The position numbers were made by a program, and so were the translations under genes. The notes beneath the pieces were generated by a model. It searched no databases and was not told where the DNA came from. It worked only from the letters and a program-made list of their open reading frames with translations. Positions 1 to 7,321 of a DNA stretch of 9,214 nucleotides are shown piece after piece (the stretch's first letter is position 1; every line of letters begins with the position of its first letter). This stretch comes from Opitutales bacterium (GTDB taxonomy: Bacteria; Verrucomicrobiota; Verrucomicrobiia; Opitutales; Intestinicryptomonadaceae): assembly GCA_017633865.1 (NCBI GenBank), contig JAGBOM010000213.1, positions 1 to 9,214 on the forward strand, given 5' to 3'.

Positions 1-2
1 CG

Positions 3-2090
3 TTTATCGGCACGGCCTACAACGGCCACACCTTCCCCGGAGCCTGCGCCCCGCTCGGCCTTGTGCAGGCCTCGCCCGACACGGGCAACAGCTCGTGGCG
101 CTACTGCTCCGGCTACAACTGCGAGGACGCCCGCATAAACATGTTTTCGCAAACCCACCTAAACGGCACGGGCTGCGGCGATTTGGGCGACGCGGCAATC
201 ATGCCCATTGACGCCTCCCAAAAAGACGGCGACTTCTCAAGCTCCTTCGACAAAAAAAGCGAGTTCGCCGAGCCCGCCTACTACCGCGTCTATTTAAACG
301 ACGCTAAGGCGAACGTCGAAATCACCGCCCTAAACCGAACCGCCTTCTACAAAATCCGCTTCGACGGCGAAAACCCCATGCTGGTTCTGGATCTCCAGCA
401 CGGCATAATTTCCGCCGAATGGATTAGCACCTACAACGCCTTCGACCCCGTCTTAAACAAAGTTTCCCCGACGCTTTTTACGGGCGGGCGAAAGAGCAAA
501 ATGTGGGTCGAGCGCGAAACGTTCTTCGCGATGTCGTTCTCGCGCCCCGCCGCAAGCGTCGAAAAGCTCCCGATTAAAAACGGCGGGGAAAAATCCGCCC
601 GCTACGCTTTTAAATTCGATTTCCCCAAAGGCTCGCCCAAAATTCTCGACCTAAAAATCTCGCTTTCCACAACCTCCGAGGAGGGGGCTATTAAGAATTT
701 GAAAGCGGAGGCTGACGGGGTCGATTTTGAAAAGGCCAAGGCCAAAACTCAAAAAAGCTGGAGAGATATTCTCGAAAAAATAAAAATAGACGCCGACGCC
801 GAAACAAAAACGAACTTCTACACCTGCCTCTACCACGCCTTTATCCAGCCCAACAACATAGCCGACGCCGACGGCGCGTACCGCGGCGCGGACGGCAAAA
901 TCTCGAAATCGCAAAGCAAAAAATACTACTCCACCTTCTCGCTTTGGGACACTTTCCGCGCCGCAAACAGCCTTTACTGCCTGCTCGCCCCCGCCGAATC
1001 CGAAATTTTTGCGGACTCCATGCTGAGGCATTTCGAGGTCGCAGGCCGCCTTCCAATCTGGACGCTCTGGGGGCGCGAAAACTACTGCATGATAGGCAAC
1101 CACGCCATTCCCGTCCTCGCCGAATACGCGGCAAAAGGCATAAAAATTGACATTGGCCGCGCCCTAAACGCCTGCGTTTCAACCTCGAACGCGGAAAATA
1201 TGCTCCCCTACATAAACTGCGGGTACTTCCCGCTCGACAAAACGCCCCGCGCCTCCGCCGCGAAAACCCTCGAGCACTCGTACGACGACCACTGCGTCGC
1301 CCTCCTCGCCCGCTTAAACGGCGATTTTAAAACCGCCGAAATTTTCGACAAAAGGGCGCAGTCCTACAAAAACATCTTCGACCGCGAAACCGGCTTTATG
1401 CGCGGCAAAGACTCCGCCGGCAAGTGGCGGGAGCCCTTCGACGAATTTAAATACCCGCAGGCGGGCGGCTGCGGGCGCGACTATGTGGAGGCGAACGCAA
1501 TCCAGTATTCGTGGCACGTTTTGCAAGACCCGCAGGAGCTCATAAAAATGCACGGCGGAAACGAAATTTTCGCAAAGCGGCTAAACGCCCTTTTTGAGGC
1601 GCCCGAAAAAATCGAGGGCGCGGGATTCGCCGCCGACGCCACGGGGCTAATCGGCCAGTACGCCCACGGCAACGAGCCGAGCCACCATATCGCGTATCTT
1701 TTTGCGCTCGCGGGCGCGCCCGAACGGACGCAGGAGCTCGCGCGCGAAATTTGCGGCCGCTTCTACCGCGCCAAGCCCGACGGGCTCTGCGGCAACGACG
1801 ACTGCGGGCAAATGAGCGCCTGGTACGTATTTAGCGCGCTGGGCTTTTACCCCCTAAGCCCGGCCGACGCCGAATACGTTCTCGGCGCCCCGCAGGTAAA
1901 ATCCGCAAAAATAAAGCTCCCGAACGGCAAGACGCTTTTTGTAAAGGCGAAAAACTTTTCCGCCGCCAATAAATACGTCAAAAGCGCAAAGCTTAACGGC
2001 AAGCCCGTTTCGCAAAAAATAACACATTCCGACATCCTAAAAGGCGGGACTCTCTCCTTTGAAATGTCGGCCTCCCCCGAAAGAAAATAG
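3..2090 (+). CDS. GH92 family exo-alpha-mannosidase, 5'-truncated by the window edge
   Basis: Calcium-dependent inverting exo-alpha-mannosidase of glycoside hydrolase family 92, which trims terminal mannose from N-glycans or yeast-type mannans, normally in the periplasm or at the cell surface. The frame is open from base 3 with no start codon. The first residues, FIGTAYNGHTFPGA, correspond to the NPFIGT...GHTFPGA block near the mature N terminus of the family, so probably only the signal peptide and a few dozen residues are missing. The GTG at 63 is internal. Family blocks appear in order (numbering from base 3): HLNGTGC (52-58), SLWDTFRAA (about 313-321), WGRENYCMIGNHA (about 357-369), DYVEANAIQYSW with Glu496 as the likely general acid, GNEPSHH (556-562, calcium site), and GNDDCGQMSAW (597-607), whose Asp pair 599/600 includes the probable catalytic base. 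The C-terminal beta domain is complete and the stop is TAG. Family assignment is secure; exact linkage specificity cannot be read from sequence. No other glycan gene is adjacent. Confidence 0.96.
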   Translation, partial: FIGTAYNGHTFPGACAPLGLVQASPDTGNSSWRYCSGYNCEDARINMFSQTHLNGTGCGDLGDAAIMPIDASQKDGDFSSSFDKKSEFAEPAYYRVYLNDAKANVEITALNRTAFYKIRFDGENPMLVLDLQHGIISAEWISTYNAFDPVLNKVSPTLFTGGRKSKMWVERETFFAMSFSRPAASVEKLPIKNGGEKSARYAFKFDFPKGSPKILDLKISLSTTSEEGAIKNLKAEADGVDFEKAKAKTQKSWRDILEKIKIDADAETKTNFYTCLYHAFIQPNNIADADGAYRGADGKISKSQSKKYYSTFSLWDTFRAANSLYCLLAPAESEIFADSMLRHFEVAGRLPIWTLWGRENYCMIGNHAIPVLAEYAAKGIKIDIGRALNACVSTSNAENMLPYINCGYFPLDKTPRASAAKTLEHSYDDHCVALLARLNGDFKTAEIFDKRAQSYKNIFDRETGFMRGKDSAGKWREPFDEFKYPQAGGCGRDYVEANAIQYSWHVLQDPQELIKMHGGNEIFAKRLNALFEAPEKIEGAGFAADATGLIGQYAHGNEPSHHIAYLFALAGAPERTQELAREICGRFYRAKPDGLCGNDDCGQMSAWYVFSALGFYPLSPADAEYVLGAPQVKSAKIKLPNGKTLFVKAKNFSAANKYVKSAKLNGKPVSQKITHSDILKGGTLSFEMSASPERK

Positions 2091-2191
2091 GCCATAACGC
2101 CGCCCAACAGCCATCGCAATCTCCCTCTTCAAAAACGTAAAAAAGCTCGCCCAAAAGCAAACTTTAGAAACATCAAAAAACCTCTTTTTGC

Positions 2192-2219
2192 TTGAAAGAC
2201 AGACTCTTTAATTTAGATT
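2192..2219 (+). promoter_or_regulatory. Weak sigma70-like promoter candidate before the pfkB-proA-asmA-purN run
   Basis: TTGAAA at 2192-2197 resembles a -35 box and TAGATT at 2214-2219 a -10 box, 16 bases apart, in the AT-rich end of the 138-base gap after the GH92 gene. The -10 matches only 4 of 6 consensus bases. A start here would fall close to the ATG at 2229, leaving little or no leader. I see no Shine-Dalgarno motif before that ATG. The rest of the gap (2091-2191) shows no clear terminator. Confidence 0.35.
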
Positions 2220-2228
2220 GCATAAATA

Positions 2229-3143
2229 ATGAATAAAGACCCCGTTTTTATTTACGGCAGCGTCGCATACGACTGCATAGAAACCCCGTTCGCCAAGGCG
2301 GACTATATCCTCGGCGGCTCGGCCTCGTACGCGGCGCTCGCGTGCTCGTTTTTCGCGCCCGCCTGCATAGCGAGCAAAATCGGCGCCGACTTCCGCGAGG
2401 CCGACATCCTGCGCCTGCAAAAACGCGGCGTCGACACCTCCCTTATCGAAAGGGACCCGTCGCAAAAAACCTTCTTCTGGCGCGGCAAATACTACGACAA
2501 TTTCAACAACCGCGACACCCTCGAAGTCCGCACCGAAATTTACGACAACTACGAGCCCAAGCTCGGCGAAAACGCCAAAAACGGCAAATACATCCTGCTC
2601 GCCAACACGAGCCCCCGCTCGCAGGCGAAATTTCTGGACGGCGTCCGAGCCCCCGCCTTCACGGTTCTGGACTCGATGAACCTTTGGATTGAAATCGCGA
2701 ACCCCGAGCTGCGCTCGCTCATCAAGCGCGCAAACCTCCTTATTTTAAACGACTCCGAAGCCCGCCAGCTCACGGGGGAAAGCAACGTTATAAGCGCCGG
2801 AGACATGCTCCTTTCAAGCTTCGGCGCGGAAAGCGCAATCATTAAAAAGGGCGAGAACGGCGCGGTGCTTTTCCACAAAGACGGAATGTTCACAATCCCC
2901 TCCTACCCCGTGCGCTCGCTCTACGACCCAACCGGCGCGGGCGACTCCTTCGCGGGGGCGCTTATCGGGCAGATAGCGGCCTCGGCGGACTCGTCGTTTA
3001 CGGGGATAAAGCGCGCGATGCTCTCCGCCACGGCGGTGGCCTCGCTTACGGTGGAGTCTTTCTCGAGCGACAAGCTCGAAAACGCGGGGCTTGCGGAAAT
3101 CGAAGCCCGCAAGAAATTTTTAACCGAATTTACAAGAGTATGA
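2229..3143 (+). CDS. PfkB/ribokinase-family carbohydrate kinase, substrate unknown
   Basis: Cytoplasmic ATP-dependent kinase of the PfkB (ribokinase) family, 304 aa, a normal length for the family. It opens with a beta strand and a GSVAYD segment. It carries the glycine-rich substrate/lid motif GGSASYAA (29-36), a mid-protein LLILNDSEARQLTG block typical of these kinases, and the C-terminal signature DPTGAGDSFAG (233-243) with catalytic base Asp239 and the anion hole formed by the preceding GAG. The match is to a conserved group of unassigned 'sugar kinases' (GS-A-D-IETPF near the N terminus), not clearly to ribokinase, fructokinase or adenosine kinase. Its stop overlaps the proA start as ATGA (3140-3143), implying translational coupling. 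The ATG at 2229 is chosen because the conserved first strand begins right after it; no Shine-Dalgarno is visible. The substrate could be a sugar, a nucleoside or a sugar phosphate. Neighbouring proA and purN do not settle this. Confidence 0.9.
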   Translation: MNKDPVFIYGSVAYDCIETPFAKADYILGGSASYAALACSFFAPACIASKIGADFREADILRLQKRGVDTSLIERDPSQKTFFWRGKYYDNFNNRDTLEVRTEIYDNYEPKLGENAKNGKYILLANTSPRSQAKFLDGVRAPAFTVLDSMNLWIEIANPELRSLIKRANLLILNDSEARQLTGESNVISAGDMLLSSFGAESAIIKKGENGAVLFHKDGMFTIPSYPVRSLYDPTGAGDSFAGALIGQIAASADSSFTGIKRAMLSATAVASLTVESFSSDKLENAGLAEIEARKKFLTEFTRV

Positions 3144-4399
3144 ACCTCGAAGAAACCGTTATAAACATCGCGAAAAACGCGCGCGCGTCGGCATTGAAGC
3201 TCGCCGCCGCCTCGACGGCCCAAAAAAACTCCGCCCTTAACATTTTGGCGGACTTAATCGAAAAAAGCCAAAATCAAATAATCGCCGAAAACGAAAAAGA
3301 CCTGAACGGGGCGGCCGGAATTTCAAGCGCGTTTAAAGACAGGCTCACCCTCACGCCGGCGAGAATCTCCGCAATGGCCGAAGGCGTAAGACAGGTCGCC
3401 GCCCTCCCCGACCCCGTCGGCGAAATTATCGACTCAAAAGTCCGCCCCAACGGCCTGAAAATCGAAAAAACGCGCACGCCCATCGGCGTAATCGCCATAA
3501 TTTACGAAAGCCGCCCGAACGTTACTATAGACTGCGCGGCCCTCTGTCTAAAAAGCGGCAACGCCTCCATTCTGCGCGGCGGCAAAGAGGCGTTCAATTC
3601 AAATATGTTTTTGGCCGGGCTCGTGCGCGAGGCTCTCGAAAAGGCGGGGCTTGACGGCGACTGCGTCCAGATTGTGCCTACCTGCGACAGAGCCGCAATG
3701 AACACGCTTTTAAAGCTCGACAAATTTATCGACTGCATTATCCCCAGAGGCGGCGAAAGCCTGATAAGGTTCGTCGTCCAAAATTCGACAATCCCCGTAA
3801 TCAAGCACTACAAGGGCGTCTGCAACGTCTATATCGACGAGTTTGCGGACCTTAAAACCGCTGTCGAAATCGCCGTAAACGCGAAATGCCAGCGCCCGTC
3901 GGCCTGCAACGCCGCCGAAAACCTCCTCGTAAGCTCCGCAGTAAAGCCCTTCATGGCGGAAATCGCCAAGGCCCTCATCGCGCGCGGGGTAAAATTTAAG
4001 GCCGACGCCGAGGCGCGGGAATATCTCGCCGCAAACGGCGTAAACGCCGAGCCCGCCTCCGACGATGATTTTGAGACGGAATACTGCTCGCTTGAAATCT
4101 CCGCAAAATTTGTGGGCGGGGTTAAGGAGGCTGCGGATTTCATAAACGCCCACTCCTCCGGCCACTCCGACGCAATCGTAAGCTCCTGCGCCAAAAACGC
4201 CGAATATTTTTTAAACGCGGTCGACTCCTCCTGCGTCTATTGGAACGCCTCCACAAGGTTTACAGACGGCTTCGAGTTCGGCCTCGGCGCGGAAATAGGA
4301 ATTTCTACAGACAAGCTCCACGCAAGGGGCCCCATGGGGCTTGCGGAGCTTTGCTCCTACAAATACAAGATTTTCGGCGACGGGCAAATTAGGGAATAA
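3140..4399 (+). CDS. proA: Gamma-glutamyl phosphate reductase (glutamate-5-semialdehyde dehydrogenase)
   Basis: Cytoplasmic NADPH-dependent reductase converting gamma-glutamyl phosphate to glutamate-5-semialdehyde, the second step of proline synthesis. At 419 aa it has the usual ProA length. It belongs to the aldehyde dehydrogenase superfamily: a cofactor-binding region with PIGVIAIIYESRPNVT (114-129) and LRGGKEA (145-151), IPRGGESLI (201-209), then the catalytic cysteine in QRPSACNAAENLLV (Cys256). The C-terminal part has HSSGHSDAI and the conserved end block with FGLGAEIGIS and HARGPMGLAEL. All key residues are present, so it should be active. Its ATG lies inside the end of the upstream kinase gene (4-base overlap) and there is no Shine-Dalgarno, which favours translation by re-initiation. 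The usual partner proB (glutamate 5-kinase) is not in the window; the overlapping upstream kinase is PfkB-type, not the amino-acid-kinase fold of ProB, so it should not be taken for ProB. Confidence 0.98.
   Translation: MNLEETVINIAKNARASALKLAAASTAQKNSALNILADLIEKSQNQIIAENEKDLNGAAGISSAFKDRLTLTPARISAMAEGVRQVAALPDPVGEIIDSKVRPNGLKIEKTRTPIGVIAIIYESRPNVTIDCAALCLKSGNASILRGGKEAFNSNMFLAGLVREALEKAGLDGDCVQIVPTCDRAAMNTLLKLDKFIDCIIPRGGESLIRFVVQNSTIPVIKHYKGVCNVYIDEFADLKTAVEIAVNAKCQRPSACNAAENLLVSSAVKPFMAEIAKALIARGVKFKADAEAREYLAANGVNAEPASDDDFETEYCSLEISAKFVGGVKEAADFINAHSSGHSDAIVSSCAKNAEYFLNAVDSSCVYWNASTRFTDGFEFGLGAEIGISTDKLHARGPMGLAELCSYKYKIFGDGQIRE
4391..4395 (+). promoter_or_regulatory. Shine-Dalgarno-like site for the AsmA-like gene
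   Basis: AGGGA lies 10 bases before the ATG at 4406 and inside the last codons of proA. It is one of only two reasonable Shine-Dalgarno motifs in the window (the other is before xylA) and supports the ATG at 4406 as the start. Confidence 0.5.
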
Positions 4400-4405
4400 A
4401 AAAAT

Positions 4406-5065
4406 ATGTTCAAGCATTACCTGCTGCTTATAAAAAGAAATCCGATAAAGGCGCTGGCCTCCACCATGGCCGCGGCGATGTTGGCGGCGGCGGCTGTGCT
4501 TTTGTTTTTTACCGCGGTTTTTTCAGTGCGCTACCCGCGCTCCTTCAAGCAGTCCGTCTATAACGGCACGGGGTTTTCGCTTGGCGCGGACAAGATTTTC
4601 ACGCTGTTTTGGGACGGAAAAATCCGCATGCGCAACGTCTCAATCACAAACCGGCGCGATTTTGAAAAGCGGGAATTCCTGCGCGTAAACAGGCTGGACT
4701 TGGGCGTTGAAAGGCTGCCCATGCTGAAGGGCGAGCTCGCGATAACCTCCGTCGACGCCGATATTGGGGAAATGTTCTGCCTGCGCGAAAAAGGCTACGT
4801 CTACAACCTCAAGGAGTTTATCGAAGGCCTAAAAAACTCGATTAACTTTGCCGATAAAAACGGCTTCAAATTCATACGCGTAAAAATCGGCAAATGCCGC
4901 TACGCGGACAATTCCGGCAAGCCCCTCGTTCTGGAAAAATCGGCGGGCGCGCCAATCGAAATTTTTATAACCGACATTTCAAACCCCGACGCAGTAAACC
5001 TCGCCTGCAAAAAGGCTCTTGAAAAATCCGAAGCCACCTTCGTCTTGCAGGGCATATATTTTTAG
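4406..5065 (+). CDS. Small membrane-anchored protein with AsmA-like N-terminal domain
   Basis: 219 aa. The N terminus is short and basic (KHYLLLIKRNPIK), then a single hydrophobic alanine-rich membrane segment at about 16-40, then a soluble region expected outside the cytoplasm. The block after the helix (about 52-118: GTGFSLGADKIFTLFWDGKIRMRNVSI..., then a segment listing residues that 'define' layers, ending ITSVDADIG) has the strand-rich pattern of AsmA/YhdP-type proteins, which are long inner-membrane-anchored proteins linked to envelope lipid transport. This one is far shorter than classic AsmA (about 600 aa) and appears to be only an anchor plus a single repeat-like domain. The AsmA link rests on pattern recognition and is moderate. 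It sits 6 bases after proA and 1 base before purN, so it is translated from the same message. No catalytic motif is visible and the function is unknown. Confidence 0.6.
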   Translation: MFKHYLLLIKRNPIKALASTMAAAMLAAAAVLLFFTAVFSVRYPRSFKQSVYNGTGFSLGADKIFTLFWDGKIRMRNVSITNRRDFEKREFLRVNRLDLGVERLPMLKGELAITSVDADIGEMFCLREKGYVYNLKEFIEGLKNSINFADKNGFKFIRVKIGKCRYADNSGKPLVLEKSAGAPIEIFITDISNPDAVNLACKKALEKSEATFVLQGIYF

Positions 5066-5066
5066 A

Positions 5067-5654
5067 ATGAAGATTTTGATTTTGGCAAGCGGCCGAGGCT
5101 CGAACGCCAAGGCCATAATTGAAGGCGTAAAAAGCGGACAAATCCCGAACAGCGAAGTCTGCGCCCTTGTCAGCGACCACGCCGACGCCCCCGCCCTCGG
5201 CGTCGCCGCAAGCCTCGGCGTAAAAAGCGTCTACCTCGACCCGCAAAGAAAGGGCGCGCGCTTTTCCAATGAGGGCGAATGCCTCTACCTTGAGAACTTC
5301 TCTTTTTACTCTGCCGACCTAATCGTGCTGGCGGGATTCATGCGCATATTTTCGCCCGAAATGATTAGGCCGTACGAGCGCAGAATCATAAACCTGCACC
5401 CCTCGCTTTTGCCCAAATATAAAGGCATAGACGCAATCGGGCAAACGTGGAATTCGGGCGACCGCTTCGGGGGCTGCACGGTCCATTTTGTAAGCGCAGA
5501 GCTTGACGGCGGCGAAATCATCGCAAACGCGAAAGTCGAAAGGCTGCCCGGCGACACCCTCGAAAGCTTTACCGAAAAAATCCACGCCGCCGAGCACAAG
5601 CTCCTGCCCGGGGTCGTAAGAAAAATCGCCCTTGGCGAAATTGAAATAGGATAG
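5067..5654 (+). CDS. purN: Phosphoribosylglycinamide formyltransferase (GAR transformylase 1)
   Basis: Cytoplasmic enzyme transferring a formyl group from 10-formyltetrahydrofolate to glycinamide ribonucleotide, the third step of purine synthesis. 195 aa, typical of PurN. The ATG at 5067 gives MKILILASGRGSNAKAI, the exact family N terminus with the GRGSN phosphate loop (9-13). An in-frame extension back to 5019 would overlap the upstream gene and add unconserved residues. Catalytic residues are Asn109 and His111 (INLHPSLLP), His140 (TVHFV) and Asp147 (ELDGGEI), equivalent to N106/H108/H137/D144 of the E. coli enzyme. The stretch 118-135 after PKYK differs from the E. coli sequence, as in several non-proteobacterial homologues. 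Only one base separates it from the preceding stop, no Shine-Dalgarno is visible, and terminator-like hairpins follow its stop. It is the last gene of the run. No other purine gene is present. Confidence 0.97.
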   Translation: MKILILASGRGSNAKAIIEGVKSGQIPNSEVCALVSDHADAPALGVAASLGVKSVYLDPQRKGARFSNEGECLYLENFSFYSADLIVLAGFMRIFSPEMIRPYERRIINLHPSLLPKYKGIDAIGQTWNSGDRFGGCTVHFVSAELDGGEIIANAKVERLPGDTLESFTEKIHAAEHKLLPGVVRKIALGEIEIG

Positions 5655-5681
5655 CCCCCTCCGCGGAAAATTCCCCGCCCC

Positions 5682-5710
5682 GCGCCTTGCGAAACAAGGG
5701 GCTGTTTTTT
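5682..5710 (+). terminator. Probable intrinsic terminator downstream of purN
   Basis: An 8-position stem (5682-5689 with 5695-5702, one G-G mismatch) around a CGAAA loop is followed by TG and then six Ts (5705-5710). It begins 28 bases after the purN stop. The stem is moderate in strength and the T-run is good. An alternative pairing of AGCCCC (5653-5658) with GGGGCT (5698-5703) ends at the same T-run. Confidence 0.6.
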
Positions 5711-5731
5711 GCCGCTTTTGCCCGCCGCATT

Positions 5732-5758
5732 TCCGCCTTTTTTTTAGGGCGGATTTTT
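5732..5758 (+). terminator. Second terminator-like hairpin after purN
   Basis: TCCGCC (5732-5737) pairs with GGCGGA (5748-5753) across a 10-base loop that is mostly T, followed by five Ts (5754-5758). It could act as a backup terminator for the purN transcript. The large loop lowers confidence. Confidence 0.5.
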
Positions 5759-5767
5759 CTCTTTCCC

Positions 5768-5786
5768 CCGCAAAAAAATTTTGCGG
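5768..5786. repeat. Perfect 8-bp inverted repeat in the purN/xylA convergent junction
   Basis: CCGCAAAA (5768-5775) and TTTTGCGG (5779-5786) form a perfect 8-bp stem with a 3-base AAA loop. It has no T-tract after it on either strand, so it is not a standard terminator. It may protect a transcript 3' end or be a remnant of one. Confidence 0.6.
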
Positions 5787-5824
5787 ACTCGCCGCCGCCG
5801 CGCCCCCCCAAAAAATATCGGCGC

Positions 5825-5854
5825 AAAAAAAAGGCTTTGGGAAACCCCAAAGCC
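5825..5854 (-). terminator. Strong intrinsic terminator for xylA
   Basis: Read on the minus strand, GGCTTTGGG (5854-5846) pairs perfectly with CCCAAAGCC (5841-5833) around a 4-base loop, followed directly by eight Us (5832-5825). It begins 24 bases after the xylA stop codon. A 9-bp perfect stem with an adjacent U-run is a textbook rho-independent terminator. Confidence 0.9.
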
Positions 5855-5878
5855 CTTTCAAAAATTTCGGTTTTAAAA

Positions 5879-7192
5879 TTAGCAATACATGGCGACAATG
5901 GCTTCGTAAAGCTCCTGCTTGCCGCTTGTCTGCTTGGGTTCGCCGTTGGCCTTGGCGTGCGCGACCAAGTCTTCAAGCGACAATTTGCCGTCCTCAAAAT
6001 CCTTGCCCTTGCCGGAGTCGAAGGAGGCGTAGCGCTCCTTGACCATCTTGCAGAGCGGGGAATTGTCGATGATGGCGACGGCGCTTTCAAGAGCGCGGGC
6101 CATGGCGTCCATGCCGGCGATGTGGGCGATGAAGATGTCGTCGAGATCCGTCGAATTGCGGCGGGTCTTGGCGTCGAAGTTCGTGCCGCCGTTGCCGAAG
6201 CCGCCGTTGCGGACAACCTGAAGCATGGCCTGTACGAGCTCGAACTGGTCGATGGGGAACTGGTCGGTATCCCAGCCGTTCTGGTAGTCGCCGCGGTTGG
6301 CGTCGATGGAGCCGAGCATGCCGTTGTCAACGGCGACCTGGAGCTCGTGCTCGAAGGTGTGGCCGGCCAAGGTGGCGTGGTTGACTTCGATGTTTACCTT
6401 GAAGTCCTTTTCGAGGCCGTGAGCCTTCAAGAATCCGATAACCGTTTCGGTGTCGACGTCGTACTGGTGCTTTGAGGGCTCCATGGGCTTGGGCTCGATG
6501 AGGAAGGTGCCCTTAAAGCCGTTTGCGCGGGCGTAGTCGCGAGCCGCCGTAAGCATTCTTGCGAGGTGCTCCTTTTCGCGCTTCTGGTCTGTGTTAAGGA
6601 CGCTCATATAGCCTTCGCGGCCGCCCCAGAAAACGTAGTTTGTGCCGCCGAGGGCGATTGTAGCGTCGATTGCGTTCTTGATTTGAACCGCGGCGCGGGC
6701 GACTACGTTGAAGTCGGGGTTTGTGGCGGCGCCGTTCATGTAGCGCTTGTGGCTGAAAACGTTGGCTGTGCCCCACAAAAGCTTGATGCCGGTTTCTGCC
6801 TGCTTCTGCTTTGCGTAGGCGACGATTTCCTTCAAATTCTTTTCGTACTCCTCGATTGTGGCGGCCTCGCTTACGAGGTCTACATCGTGGAAGCAGTAGT
6901 ATTCGATGCCCATTTTCTGCATGAATTCAAAGCCCGCGTCCATCTTGTTCTTGGCGGCTTCGACGGGGTCGGCGGCTCCGTTCCACGGGAAGGATTTTGT
7001 GCCGCCGCCGAACTGGTCGGCGCCTTCGGCGCAAAGGGTGTGCCACCAGGCCATGGCGAACTTGAGCCAGTCTTTCATCTTCTTGCCCTTTATGACTTTT
7101 TCGGCGTCATAGTAGTGGAAAGCCATGGGATTTTTTGAATCCTTGCCTTCGAATTTTATTTTGGAGATTCCGGGAAAATATTCTTTGCCCAT
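5879..7192 (-). CDS. xylA: Xylose isomerase, long (class II) type
   Basis: Metal-dependent cytoplasmic isomerase interconverting D-xylose and D-xylulose (and glucose/fructose more slowly), the entry step of xylose use. 437 aa, typical of class II XylA. Active-site residues are all present, offset by one from E. coli numbering: His102 and Asp105 (CFHDVDL), Trp50 region (AMAWWHTLC), Glu233 and Lys235 (LIEPKPMEP), Glu269 and His272 ([12 protein letters not shown]), Asp297 (SIDANRGD), Asp308/Asp310 (WDTDQFP) and Asp340 (NFDAKTRR). From memory the sequence is strikingly close to Bacteroides-type XylA along its whole length. The start ATG is backed by AAGGA 9 bases upstream. Compared with neighbours the gene seems to favour AAG over AAA and to avoid TTA, fitting high expression or a different origin. 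Neither xylulokinase nor a xylose transporter is adjacent; it appears monocistronic, with its own promoter and terminator. Confidence 0.99.
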   Translation of the reverse strand: MGKEYFPGISKIKFEGKDSKNPMAFHYYDAEKVIKGKKMKDWLKFAMAWWHTLCAEGADQFGGGTKSFPWNGAADPVEAAKNKMDAGFEFMQKMGIEYYCFHDVDLVSEAATIEEYEKNLKEIVAYAKQKQAETGIKLLWGTANVFSHKRYMNGAATNPDFNVVARAAVQIKNAIDATIALGGTNYVFWGGREGYMSVLNTDQKREKEHLARMLTAARDYARANGFKGTFLIEPKPMEPSKHQYDVDTETVIGFLKAHGLEKDFKVNIEVNHATLAGHTFEHELQVAVDNGMLGSIDANRGDYQNGWDTDQFPIDQFELVQAMLQVVRNGGFGNGGTNFDAKTRRNSTDLDDIFIAHIAGMDAMARALESAVAIIDNSPLCKMVKERYASFDSGKGKDFEDGKLSLEDLVAHAKANGEPKQTSGKQELYEAIVAMYC

Positions 7193-7201
7193 TGTCGTGA
7201 T

Positions 7202-7206
7202 TCCTT
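7202..7206 (-). promoter_or_regulatory. Shine-Dalgarno site of xylA
   Basis: On the minus strand AAGGA lies 9 bases before the ATG, a good Shine-Dalgarno with suitable spacing. Most other genes here lack one, so it marks xylA as built for strong initiation. Confidence 0.75.
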
Positions 7207-7234
7207 TTTAAGAGTTTTGATTTTATTGTTATGT

Positions 7235-7248
7235 GTACTAAACAGTAC
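7235..7248. promoter_or_regulatory. Operator-like inverted repeat in the xylA leader
   Basis: GTACT (7235-7239) and AGTAC (7244-7248) are perfect 5-bp arms around a 4-base AAAC spacer. On the minus strand the same stretch also reads as TAGTAC twice, 10 bases apart, about one helical turn. It lies just downstream of the predicted xylA transcription start, a position where a repressor would block transcription. The regulator is unknown; no regulator gene is in the window. Confidence 0.5.
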
Positions 7249-7260
7249 TATTTAATGGAT

Positions 7261-7290
7261 ACGATAAAGAAAGAGGGCTTTGCTTGTCAA
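7261..7290 (-). promoter_or_regulatory. Sigma70-type promoter of xylA
   Basis: On the minus strand a perfect TTGACA (-35, 7290-7285) is followed after 18 bases by TATCGT (-10, 7266-7261, 4 of 6 consensus). Transcription would start near 7254, giving a leader of about 60 bases that carries the inverted repeat at 7235-7248 and the Shine-Dalgarno. This is the clearest promoter in the window. The modest -10 suits a promoter that is regulated. Confidence 0.65.
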
Positions 7291-7321
7291 CAATATTGAT
7301 TTCAAAAGCCGCGTTTTTATC

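Noticed and set aside
63..65. GTG at 63 as the start of the GH92 gene
   Set aside because: The frame is open upstream and the preceding residues match the conserved FIGT...GHTFPGA block, so it is an internal valine.
651..1103. 150-codon minus-strand open frame inside the GH92 gene
   Set aside because: Antisense to strongly conserved GH92 blocks and without any motif.
2155..2193. AAGCAAA and TTTGCTT as a terminator for the GH92 gene
   Set aside because: 7-bp AT-rich arms with a 25-base loop and no T-run after them; likely chance in AT-rich DNA.
5019..5066. Upstream start for purN at 5019
   Set aside because: It would add unconserved residues before MKILILASGRGSN and overlap the preceding gene; ATG at 5067 matches the family N terminus.
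5569..6330. 253-codon open frame on the minus strand overlapping the ends of xylA and purN
   Set aside because: Low-complexity Thr/Ser/Ala-rich translation that is xylA read out of frame, then crossing the xylA terminator; no recognisable domain.
5687..6475. Long open frame of 262 codons on the plus strand across the junction and antisense to xylA
   Set aside because: It runs through the terminator hairpins and lies opposite a clearly functional xylA; its composition (repeated Val/Gly/Ala) is what antisense of that gene gives, and no family motif is visible.
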